Positions 55,424-64,000 of a stretch of 64,000 bases of DNA are shown piece by piece. The notes under the pieces are model-generated. The model was not told the DNA's origin. It ran no database searches and saw only the letters and a list, made by a program, of their open reading frames with translations. The translations under genes were made by a program, and so were the position numbers. The stretch comes from Pseudoips prasinana (taxonomy: Eukaryota > Arthropoda > Insecta > Lepidoptera > Nolidae). The stretch lies in assembly GCA_951640165.1 (NCBI GenBank), contig OX621249.1, forward strand, positions 7,491,001 through 7,555,000, written 5' to 3'. Every line of letters starts with the position of its first letter. The first letter of the stretch is position 1.

Positions 55424-55764
55424 TCTATACATATAATAAAATCGTAGGAAATTCGAAACTGGACATTGAATATTTTTTTAAAGTATCCTTTTAAAAAAAT
55501 AAAAATTGGGGCGTGATCTACATTAGATGTAGAAACCAAAAATATAGTTTTTAGATTTTTTGTCTGTGTGTCTGTTTGTATGTATGTACATATGTCCGCG
55601 TTGAACTCAAAAAGTACTGCATGGATTTACTTCAAATGTTGCATGAATATTACTAACAGGTTGGGTTAACATATAGGCTACATATTATCACGCTATCGCC
55701 TACGGGAGAGGAGCTGTGATAATTTATAAAATTTAACGCGGGTAAAACCGAGGGGCACAGCTAG
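55424..55764 (+). mobile_element. Short Helitron, family H1
   Basis: Starts TCTATACATATAATAAAATC and ends GAGGGGCACAGCTAG before T. It has an extra small duplication near 55,480-55,505 (a second AT-rich 'TATCCTTTTAAAAAAAT'). Confidence 0.78.
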
Positions 55765-56217
55765 TTTATTTATTAACTGGTAAGGTTTTTCTTATCCATA
55801 TTCTTTAACTAGATTTGGAAAAGTGAAGACCTGTAATTGGCCGTGTGTTGCTTATAATAAGTATATTTTATGGTGTTGTTGCTGGTAGTAAGTTAGTAAA
55901 TAAATAAATAAAAGCAATGTCTAGCATTGGACATCTTTCTCTTAAATGACGAAGACGGAGATCTAACTAGTATCAATAATTAAAAATATTTAAGCCGTGG
56001 CTGCATTAGAAAAGAATAAAAAAAATATTTTTCCAAGTAGCTATGACTCACATATGTTAGTAGGACTTACAGCTTTGTTAGTAACCTACATTATTATAAC
56101 CCTGCAACCGTCATCCCTGCGACAAGCCTTGGGAGACGGCACAGCAACGACTTATTTAGGCGCATTCCAACGTATTTGCAATCATGTTTAGGATACTGTT
56201 AGAGCTGGTCCGCATGT
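55765..56217. other. Interval without a recognised gene
   Basis: The 64-codon frame at 55,997-56,191 shows a hydrophobic stretch (LVGLTALLVTYIIITL) but no family I recognise, and no supporting context. Confidence 0.45.
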
Positions 56218-56440
56218 TATTTTTTTTTATTCACGTAGACTTTAAAAAAGCGCTTGTAAATAGTCAGAACATGTTTGTAGTAATACAGTTATTATTTCTA
56301 GTTACAAATTACAGATAATTAGGTACACGGAATGTTAAAACATTTATACAATTTAATCTATAATGTTAGTGACATTTAGCTAGCTTGTTTTATGTTATTG
56401 TCAAGGAGATTAGTTTTAGTTGAAGTTTATAATATTATGT
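56218..56440 (-). mobile_element. LINE 3' end, family L3 (short, diverged)
   Basis: 'TTCACGTAGACTTTAAAAAAG', 'CGCTTGTAAATAGTCAGAAC' and 'TTAGCTAGCTTGTTTTATG' match the L3 3' untranslated region with more differences than the other copies. Confidence 0.65.
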
Positions 56441-57059
56441 ATTATGCACCAGAGAACCGCATCTTTTACGCATTGTTGTATAAAAACAATCTACATGTGC
56501 ATCTGCGAACATTCCCGACGCACTACAGAAACGGGGCAGCCCTAGCAGCACCCTACAAATTATAGCAGCTTGCATCGCGTATATACAATTTACGTTTATT
56601 TCGAAGTTTAACTACTGTGAGTGTTTCTGTGCTATGGTTTTACTATCAATAACAATACCAAAACTAGTTCGTTTCCCTACATTTTTATGATACCCTAAAC
56701 TACTTTGGGGTAAACGCGTTTTATTTACTTTTTACGTCTCAACGCGGACACAATATGTAGGCTTTTAGTTTTACGAGCATTAAAAACAGGCGAAAGGTAG
56801 GTATATGCAAGATGCTTACCTATACATATTACAACCATGTCTAATCGCATGTACAAATTGGAATCTATAATAATATGGATTAGCACATATTAAACCAAAC
56901 TTCAAAACCCCTGAGTACAAATAGAAAATAAGAGGGGAGGGCACAGCGTTCATTCGCTCAACGAGCAGCCCGACTGGGGAAGTACCTCCACCTTACAAAA
57001 GACATTCTTTAATAATAACATTAATAACTTTAATGTTGTGTTTCTGCGTGTGAGTAAGG
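56441..57059. other. Interval without a recognised gene
   Basis: No coding region or named repeat recognised, apart from AT-rich text. Confidence 0.45.
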
Positions 57060-57190
57060 TCGCTAGAGCTCATTGGGGTGGGGGGACGGCAACGCACCCG
57101 TGACACCTCTGGTGTTGCGAGCGTACATGGGCGGCGGTGATCACTTACCCGCTTAATCGTTTGTCACGCTATGCCATAAAAAAAATTAAA
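57060..57190 (+). repeat. SINE/LINE 3' end with A-tail
   Basis: 'GGGCGGCGGTGATCACTTAC' and 'CGTTTGTCACGCTATGCCAT' followed by a run of A at about 57,178-57,187 form a common lepidopteran retroposon 3' end. A decayed relative is at 9,305-9,415. Confidence 0.6.
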
Positions 57191-58209
57191 AGTCATAACT
57201 ATTGAATAGCTCAAAAGATTTTAATTAAACATAGTTAAAAATTCGATCAAATTTGCTTCATAGGTGAATAAATTAATTAAAAATGGTTAGTCGTTTAGGA
57301 ATTATAATTTCACAGACATATACATTCAGTCAAAAAAGTATCGGGAATGCATGATTTGTTTATGGTTCCAAATTAGTTTTTTTCTGTTGTTTGATTGGCA
57401 CAACTGTTTTCCATTTTTTTTTTTTTTTTTTTATTCACGTAGACTTTAAAAAAGCGCTTGTAAATAGTCAGAACATGTTTGTAGTAATATAGTTGTATAC
57501 ATTAGATATTATTTCTAGTAACATAGATATTTAGGTACATCTTGTATGAAAACATTTATAAAATTTATTTTATTACAGAAATGATATTTAGCTAGCTCGT
57601 ATCAAGTTATTGTCAAGAGATTATGTTTAATTATCTAGTTTAAGTCTAATATTTTTACTACATATTGTCAATGGTTCTGTCTATATTAAAGGTATTATTA
57701 TTATGACGGACCTTGTGTTAATAATGACGGTCGCGCTTTAATGCTACCACCGGATCCAATGCGCCCCAACTGAGAAGACCCAGCGAAACAAACTCAGTGG
57801 GTTCATCTACTACCGGTTTCAACACGACCCAGTTGAGACGGTCCGGCGAAACATACTCAAGCGGGCATGAACACGGGATTTGGTCCAATTAGAGTAATTA
57901 TTTAGTAGGCAAACACAATATATGCTCGATCGGTTGTCTGAATGCTTATTATTTTAGATTATATTTAGGTATACAAAAGAAAAACTTCGAAACAATAACA
58001 TTATTCATTTTGAGACAGAGTCAATAATTTTAAATTAAGTATATGATAGCAATCATTTACAGATAATTCACGTAACACAGCAGATCAGTCATGTCTATAT
58101 GGCTACAAGATCTCCAGCGAGCAATGTGCAGGTAGGAAGTGAGAGCCAGACGTCTTTGTCATCGATGTACTCTTTAGTGGTGTAATAACCCCTAGCCATA
58201 AGTATACGT

Positions 58210-58213
58210 TTAA
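58210..58213. repeat. TTAA target duplicate, left
   Basis: TTAA precedes the piggyBac end CCTTTAACTACCGACC. The unoccupied LINE copy has one TTAA at the same place (17,795-17,798). Confidence 0.92.
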
Positions 58214-58232
58214 CCTTTAACTACCGACCTAT

Positions 58233-58452
58233 ACGTCTCACAGACGTCATAGCTTTTAATTTTGAAATATTTCTAAAATCACGCCACCTTTAGCGTCGCC
58301 CTTCCCGCTACCTCCCTCCCTCCGCGTCGCAAGCCATCAGTCGACGCTGCGCCCGCGGCGAGTGCACACGTCTCCGTATTGAAGCGATCGACGTCTCACA
58401 GACGTAAGTACGGTGTTTATGTACTAAATTTCGTACGTCTCTTAGTCGTCAC
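58233..58452 (+). promoter_or_regulatory. Subterminal repeats of piggyBac, left end
   Basis: ACGTCTCACAGACGT occurs at 58,233-58,247 and 58,391-58,405, and a variant ACGTCTCTTAGTCGTCAC at 58,435-58,452. The matching variant at the right end is 60,945-60,962. The motif is a partial palindrome. Binding by transposase is inference. Confidence 0.6.
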
Positions 58453-58529
58453 CTCGGTATTCATGTGTGGTAGCTTATAGTGTCTGATTGACGTCACATC
58501 GGCTTTAAAATTATACTTTTAATTGCAGA

Positions 58530-60604
58530 ATGCCTAAAAGGAGAAACATCACGTCTAGTGAGCGGAAAAAACCTGCAAATGATGACGGTTCAGTTTCCGA
58601 GAAGCCTCCGAAACTGCGAAAACAGAATAGGCGTTTAGAAGATAAAGAGATATGTGAAAATCTCATAAACGAGAGTGACGACAACTGTAGTGATTTTGAC
58701 GACGATGTAGGCGATCCCGATTTTATTTTAGAGAGCGATCACAACACGGAATCCGAACAATCCGATGAGGATGATGTTGAGGTCGCGTATCCCCATGTTG
58801 AGGAAGTTTACCACGGAGAAATCAACCATAATCACGACAATGAAGAACAAGAAAGAGAAGTACGAGCTCATGGAAGCCAGGACATTACAGAACAGATCGA
58901 AGAAGAGACAATGGTCAGAGAGGAACAGCATGGCGCAGCAGAGACTAGAATTGAAGAGATCGGAGAGGAGCAGTATAGCGAAGTAGACACGCGAAATGAC
59001 CAGGGTAGTTAAGATCTTAGAACAGACCAGGAGCGAAATGAAGAATCAACAGGAGAGCTGCCGCGCTACTTTTACGGGAAGAATAGGTACAAATGGGCAT
59101 CGGCGGAACCATCCCGAACAAGTCGAGTACGCACGCACAATATTGTCAATCTCAAGTAAGTACGATTGAATTCGAATCTTTCACGGAATTATGGAAACTG
59201 ATGTTTAGTGATCGCATGATTGAAATGATAGTAACTTACACAAACAAGAAACTAGATAGCTATAGGGCTAAGTATAAAGACAGTAGCAGATCTGAACTAG
59301 GCTCAACGAATGAGACAGAAATAAAAGCTTTAATTGGGCTATTGTTTTATATATCAGTATTCCAATCAAATCACGAAAATGCAGACTTTATTTTTGCAAC
59401 AGATGGCACAGGACGGGATATTTTTCGCTGCGTTATGTCCAAAAACAGATTTCTGGTTTTGTTAAACTGTTTGCGTTTCGATGATACTCAAACAAGATCT
59501 GAACGACTAAAAGACGACAAACTTGCCGCTATTTCAGAGTTATTTCACGAGTTCATCAGTAATTGCCAGAAAAATTACACCTTGGGTCCTTACATTTGTA
59601 TAGACGAAATGCTTGTAGCTTTTAGAGGGCGCTGCAAATTTAGAATATATATGCCAAACCAGCCAAATAAATATGGATTAAAAGTTCTCCTGCTGGTTGA
59701 CGCCCAAAGTTTTTATATATACAATGCTTACGTATATTATGGCACAGGATCTGATGGCAATGGTCTAATTGATGCAGAGAAACGCTTTTCAATTCCCACA
59801 CAATCTGTCTTACATCTTTGTAAAGGGATCGAGGGCTGTAACCGAAATATAACAGCAGATAACTGGTTTACCTCGATAGAACTACTGCAAGCACTGAAAG
59901 ATCGTGGATTTACTTACTTGGGCACTATGAAGAAAAACAAGAGGGAGATCCCACCAGAATTTCAACCTCACAAAGATAGAGTGGTTGGTTCTTCGTTATA
60001 CGGATTCACCAAAGACAATACTATTCTGTCTTACGTGCCTAAGCCTAAAAAAGCTGTTTTACTGGTGTCGTCTATGCACCATATCAAAGAGACTGATTCT
60101 GCAACTAATAAGCCTATCATGATAATTGACTATAACAAGACAAAAGGAGGGATGGATGAGGTGGACAAGAAATGCTCGAATTACTCGTGCTCTCGAAGAA
60201 CTCGACGTTGGCCTATGACTTTGTTTTACAGGTTGATAGATATGAGCGGTGTTAATACTTATGTATTGTACAACAAGTGCACAAACAAGGGCGACATCAG
60301 TCGTGGCCGATTTTTACTCCTGCTGGCACGTGAATTAGTCCTCCCGGAAATGAAATTACGCGTCTACAATGATAGGATCCCACGAGAATTGCGGCTAAGT
60401 ATCGAGCGAGTTATTGGACCCGCCGATATGCCCGAGCCTCCACAGCCAAAAACTTATCAGAATCCAGATTCAGGTGTTAGAAAGACATGTGCCATCTGTC
60501 CCAGTCGGTTGAAAAGGCGAACGAAGTACTGTTGCTGCAAATGCAAGAAACCAATGTGCCTTACTTGCTGCCTACAAATATGCATTGACTGCAAACGTAC
60601 GTAG
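58530..60604 (+). pseudogene. piggyBac transposase, one stop and one frameshift
   Basis: The enzyme excises and inserts the element at TTAA by hairpin chemistry. The N-terminal part (58,530-59,012) is basic then highly acidic, usual for this family. A TAA at 59,010-59,012 stops it, but the same frame continues to a conserved block (YFYGKNRYKWASAEP, then RTHNIVNLK to about 59,155). The remaining 480+ residues are in another frame (ESFTELWKLMFSDRMIEMIV...), open to 60,604. Catalytic Asp are in YICIDEML (residue 171 counted from 59,093), ITADNWFTS (256) and KTKGGMDEVD (355). A Cys-rich zinc-finger ends the protein (CAIC, YCCCKCKKPMCLTCC). The join contains a GTAAGT, but no acceptor follows, so a frameshift is preferred over an intron. 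Confidence 0.88.
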
Positions 60605-60944
60605 TGAATGTACCAAATATTCGAGTGCTGTCATTATTTTTATTTTTTAACTAAGAAGTAAGATTTATGTTTTATTTTGATAATGGTTTATAGAAGATAA
60701 CATATTTTAAGTTCATTTGTTGTTAATTACTTAATTTTAGAGAAAAACGAGACTGAAGTAAGTCCTTAAAATTTAGTGCCAAATAATTGTGATCTCTCGA
60801 ATAAATGTTGATTTTACCTGAAAAATAGCGTGTATTTTTTTTTGAATTCTGTGGTTTGTTACCACAAACACCAATCTTTTTAATGTATAAAATAGAAAAA
60901 TGTAGCATGCAAATTATATAAAAACACATTTTATTTCAAGTTTG

Positions 60945-60962
60945 ACGTCTCTCAGTCGTCAC
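60945..60962 (+). promoter_or_regulatory. Subterminal repeat of piggyBac, right end
   Basis: ACGTCTCTCAGTCGTCAC, one base from the left-end variant at 58,435. It is in the same orientation as the left copies. Confidence 0.55.
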
Positions 60963-61005
60963 GTCGGCGTAAGTGCTACGTTTAGACCAGGTCGGCAGCT
61001 AAAGG

Positions 61006-61009
61006 TTAA
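61006..61009. repeat. TTAA target duplicate, right
   Basis: TTAA follows the right piggyBac end AGCTAAAGG and rejoins the LINE at TATGTGTTTTAAAAC. Confidence 0.92.
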
Positions 61010-61240
61010 TATGTGTTTTAAAACTTGTGTCAGGCAGATCAGTAATTTGAGTAGGAAGCTTGTTATAAAACCTAATACAATTTCCTAAAAATGATTTATT
61101 AGTTTTGCTTACTCTAAAGCCTGGCATTACATTACACACAAATACATTTTGGCGCGGAGTTTGAGTTGCATCTGTTATTTATATTAAATACAGTGCTGGT
61201 ATTAGTAGTATCATATATAGTGTGTATTGCGAATTTCATA

Positions 61241-62309
61241 ATGGACAAAAATATCGAACAAAGAGTTTGTCTTAAATTTTGCATCGCTAATGGAATTTCG
61301 TGTTCGGAGTCACTGAAAATGTTACAGAAGGCTTACAGTGAATCGACTTTATCAAAAACTCGTGCTTATGAGTGGTTCAACGCGTTCAAAAGCGGTCGAG
61401 ATGTGATGACAGATTTGCCTCGCTCTGGTGGGCCATCAACGTCTGCAACTGAAGTTAACATCGCAAAAGTGAAGGAAATAGTGACTGAAAATCCTCATTC
61501 AACTCTGAGAGAGATAGCCGCCGAACTTTCTGTATCTCACGAGTCGATTTGTACCATTTTAACTAATCATTTGGGTTTGAAACATGTTGCCGCTCGGTTA
61601 GTCCCAAAAGATGTGAATTTTCTCCAAAAACTCAATCGCATGAAAGTCGCTGAGGACATGGTAGAGTCAATTCCGACCCAACATTCATGAAACGCATTGT
61701 TACTGGTGACAAGACGTGGGTTTACGAGTTTGACCTGAAAACTAGTCAACAAGCTTCGGAGTGGCGCCTTCCAACTGAACCGAAACCGAAAAAACCACGC
61801 CAAAGTCGATCAAAAGTCAAAGTCATGTTGACTGTTTTCTTTGACTATCGCGGTGTTGTGCACTCTGAATTCTTACCGGAAGGTCGAACGGTAAATAAAG
61901 AATATTATTTGAGCGTTATGCGGCGTTTAAGAGAGCAAATTCGACGAAAAAGGCTAGATTTGTGGAAAGGAAATTCTTGGAGTTTTCACCACGATAATGC
62001 GCCTTCGCACAAGGCCATCATTGTGAACGAATTTTTGACCAAACACTCAACAAATACCATCCAGCAACCACCATATTCACCAGACATGGCTCCAGCTGAC
62101 TTCTTTCTTTTCCTTAACTCAAATTACCACTTCGTGGTACCCGTTTTCAATCGGTAGATGACATAAAGGAGAATTCGCGGCGAGAACTGAACTCAATTCC
62201 GAAAGCAGCGTTTAAAAAATGTTTTGATGAATGGATTATTCGTTGGCGTAAGTGTATCGTTTCCGAAGTAGCATACTTTGAAGGTGATAAAATAAATTTG
62301 GATGAATAA
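61241..62309 (+). pseudogene. mariner transposase, DD34D, two frameshifts
   Basis: Starts at the ATG 61,241 (MDKNIEQRVCLKFCIANG) with the two helix-turn-helix regions (TRAYEWFNAFKSGRD; STLREIAAELSVSHESI) intact. A 4-base loss near 61,665 shifts the frame at EDMVE. The catalytic domain continues in another frame (61,687-62,120): IVTGDKTWVYEFD, HHDNAPSHKA, YSPDMAPADFF. A second single-base loss near 62,112 (TTTCCTTAACTC) shifts the C-terminus, which ends INLDE and TAA at 62,307. The usual WVYE(Y/F)D motif is present. It is the better preserved of the two mariners, with no LINE in its coding region. Confidence 0.87.
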
Positions 62310-62358
62310 CAAACATTTCGTATATTATTGATCTTTTCCCGGTACTTTCTTGACAGAG

Positions 62359-62587
62359 TAGTATACCTACTGTAGGGGCAATTTAATAGATCACGTTTTG
62401 ACATCTGTCAGTTACTAGTAAAGTGAATTGTGAAATGACCTTCTTTGGTAATTATTACAATAAATGTAAATCGTAATTGTAAAAAAAAAGCAAATGTGCA
62501 GTTCTAACTACGAAAAAATAAATAATGTTCTATGCCCGCTGGTTAAGGTTACGTTGTTGAATTTTGATGAAGTGTCAAATGTGATCT
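62359..62587. other. Interval without a recognised gene
   Basis: AT-rich flank of the mariner. Nothing recognised. Confidence 0.5.
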
Positions 62588-62599
62588 ATTAACTTGGCC
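62588..62599. repeat. Target duplicate of GC-rich retroposon, left
   Basis: ATTAACTTGGCC, repeated exactly at 62,918-62,929. Confidence 0.8.
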
Positions 62600-62917
62600 G
62601 TTTTTTTTACGTGGTGGAATTGCTCTAGTCGCACGTGGTGTGGGGCTCGACCCACTAAAACCACCACGGTAGCCAGCCTCACAGTGCCTGTAGCGGGGGC
62701 TCTGGGTACGCGTGAACGATCTCGCCACTACCCCCGCTGTACACTGAGCGTCCGCGAGACTGTCACACAGAGAGGGGCGGGGCCTGAATGCCTCCCGCCC
62801 TCCCCAGTACGCACAAGCATGTTACCTGAGCTACAGCAGGTTAGCCTTCCCGGGACCGCTGGCCCTCAGAGGAAAAGCTCCACTCGTTCCCCCCTCCAAA
62901 AGCCAGCGGTCCCAGGG
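62600..62917 (-). mobile_element. GC-rich 318-bp retroposon with poly-A and 12-bp target duplication
   Basis: The plus strand starts with GTTTTTTTTACGTGG, so the element is on the minus strand with an A-tail. It begins (minus) CCCTGGGACCGCTGGCTTTT. GC content contrasts sharply with the AT-rich surroundings. Exact 12-bp duplicates flank it. A 114-codon frame on the plus strand is a shadow of its GC-rich text. It could be a SINE, a truncated LINE 5' part or a processed transcript; I do not recognise the source. Confidence 0.7.
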
Positions 62918-62929
62918 ATTAACTTGGCC
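62918..62929. repeat. Target duplicate of GC-rich retroposon, right
   Basis: ATTAACTTGGCC, identical to 62,588-62,599. Confidence 0.8.
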
Positions 62930-63109
62930 CTACTTTAAGTTAACCTCTGTTTTCGTAAAGGAGTTTCTTAACTCCTGACCCAAACAGAGGTTTGATTCTT
63001 TGATCATAAAATTATTTTCGTCAAGTCACTGAAATAATAGGTAGGTACTCGTGTGGTGACATAAAATGTGCCAAGAGATACAGGCCCGGAACTACCTTAG
63101 CCAATTTCA

Positions 63110-63300
63110 GTAAGGTCCGTAAGTGATCGGGGAGGCTAAGCAACTAGGCTCGCGGTTAATCCGTAGATGAGTACCACCAAGGTGGTTTAATTTCGAGCGT
63201 CTCCGTGTTTCAGAGGGCACGTTAAGTCATCGTACATCGTACATCGTTACGTCGGTCGGCTTGAACAACTCTGACATTAGGGTAACCACTGAGTTTTGTG
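63110..63300 (-). repeat. Dispersed repeat D1, uninterrupted copy
   Basis: 'AAGCAACTAGGCTCGCGGTT' runs into 'GGTGGTTTAATTTCGAGCGT' and 'GGTAACCACTGAG'. This is the order that is interrupted at 7,430-7,890. It has a small CATCGTA triplication near 63,218-63,240. Confidence 0.55.
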
Positions 63301-63429
63301 AACTGGGTAATAAAGTCACTGATCATACTGTTTACCTACCTACGAAATTAAAATCAACGTTAAATTAACGCTAACGTGTGCTCAAACATTAGAGTTACGT
63401 TTTCAAGGACGCTTGTTTTAAATGTATAT

Positions 63430-63580
63430 TTGTAATAAACATCCCGTGGGTGTCGTAAAATGCGACTAAGGAATACTGCAGATAATCAGGCAGCAGCGTC
63501 ACCTGTGTCTAGCTACCACCTCGGCCTGCACCTGGCCCATTATTGCCAAGCGCGGTGACTACGGCAAACCCCTCGAAATA
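63430..63580 (+). repeat. Dispersed repeat D3, copy 2
   Basis: 'CCCGTGGGTGTCGTAAAATG', 'CGACTAAGGAATACTGCAG' and 'GCGGTGACTACGGCAAACCC' match 32,730-32,855. Confidence 0.55.
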
Positions 63581-64000
63581 GCAACATTGTGGAAACCTAT
63601 TGTTATTGTACTGTTAAGGGCTAAAGGGTTTAAAAATAAATCGAACTACTAATTAAAATTAAATAAAAAGCTCCTAGCTTACAAAAATAACTCTACTTTA
63701 AGCCAAGGACTTAAGATTCAACTTTGTTTGCATTGCATGTGGTTTACATTCTGTTCTTTCAATTGAAGGTTCGATTATCGTTTTCTTTTTCTGGTCTTTG
63801 CTTTAAAATCGAATTCAAAACTGTCTAGACTAATTTCCGCTTTTGTTGGTAACCTTTTTTACTAAACAACTTAGTTAATGCGAGAACAACTAGCTATAAT
63901 TTAATTTACCAAGGTAATAAAAGACTAAGACAAAAATCTATTTTCTTAGTTTAACTTTTTAAAATAGTAAATTGATGTTAATAATGACGGGTACGTTGTA
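63581..64000. other. AT-rich end of window, no gene
   Basis: No coding region or repeat recognised. Confidence 0.5.

Larger units (their letters stand above)
58214..61005 (+). mobile_element. piggyBac-family DNA transposon (2,792 bp)
   Basis: Inverted ends: CCTTTAACTACCGACCT on the left and, reading inward from the right, CCTTTAGCTGCCGACCT. TTAA flanks both sides. It contains a damaged transposase gene and four subterminal copies of an ACGTCT...CGT motif. The empty site is present within this window in another LINE copy, which proves the borders. Confidence 0.95.
57418..61144 (-). mobile_element. LINE L3 inserted in mariner copy 2
   Basis: Minus-strand LINE. The T-run at 57,414-57,432 is the poly-A tail; the 3' untranslated region and end of ORF2 run to 58,213, and the LINE resumes at 61,006 after the piggyBac. 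LINE homology stops at 61,127 (GCCTGGCAT), followed by about 17 unrelated bases and mariner text. CATTTT occurs on both sides (57,412-57,417 and 61,145-61,150) as the target duplication. It is 5'-truncated relative to the L3 copy at 16,983-18,291. Confidence 0.85.
57323..62358 (+). mobile_element. mariner-family transposon, copy 2 (outer element of a triple nest)
   Basis: Flanked by TA, with inverted ends CATTCAGTCAAAAAAGTATC and (complement) CCCGGTACTTTCTTGACAGA. Left part 57,323-57,417, right part from 61,145. The interval between is an L3 LINE that itself contains a piggyBac. Compared with mariner copy 1, the sequence is contiguous across the LINE site. Confidence 0.88.

Noticed and set aside
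55997..56191. 64-codon frame with a hydrophobic segment, considered as a small membrane protein
   Set aside because: There is no homologous family that I recognise, no context, and it lies in repeat-rich AT sequence.
59150..59160. Splice donor (GTAAGT) as an explanation for the piggyBac frame change
   Set aside because: Conserved coding text resumes within a few bases, and there is no acceptor or room for an intron. A simple frameshift is preferred.
62594..62938. 114-codon Pro/Arg/Thr-rich frame
   Set aside because: It runs through a GC-rich retroposon and across its target duplicate, with no recognised motif, so it is a compositional artefact.

Overview
The window looks like a lepidopteran (moth or butterfly) nuclear genome segment made almost entirely of transposable elements. 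The lepidopteran call rests on Helitron ends reading GCTGTGCCCCGCGG..., tRNA-headed SINEs, the GGCCAAGTGCGAGT repeat, an errantivirus with a tRNA-Ser primer site, and CR1/Jockey- and RTE-like LINEs. I found no convincing host gene and no standalone tRNA or rRNA gene in 64 kb. That density fits heterochromatin or a W chromosome, but this is inference.

Layout. 1-11,100: non-autonomous debris: short Helitrons, SINEs, several palindromic MITE-like elements, LINE 3' ends. 11,140-15,850: a minus-strand LINE with intact ORF1 (PHD finger) and ORF2 (endonuclease plus RT). 15,860-20,200: LINE fragments, SINEs and a Helitron. 20,300-24,440: a minus-strand RTE-like LINE whose ORF2 is split by one frameshift. 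24,991-32,619: a young errantivirus with 362-bp LTRs differing at one base, CGCG target duplication, damaged gag and pol, and an uninterrupted env. 33,819-37,820: a nest in which a LINE sits in a mariner, which probably sits in a short Helitron. 38,500-44,500: more Helitron, SINE and LINE remnants. 44,570-49,336: a plus-strand LINE with both ORFs intact. 49,500-55,200: a minus-strand Jockey-type LINE (one frameshift, one stop) and a decayed RTE-type LINE carrying a possible hAT-like insertion. 57,323-62,358: the clearest nest, mariner containing a LINE containing a piggyBac, with target duplications at each level. 62,600-62,917: a GC-rich retroposon with a 12-bp target duplication. The rest is dispersed repeat.

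The elements interact by supply and insertion: LINEs with intact ORF2 could mobilise truncated LINEs and SINEs, and younger elements insert in older ones, so relative ages can be read. Several coding breaks are single indels in homopolymer runs and could be either decay or base-calling error.
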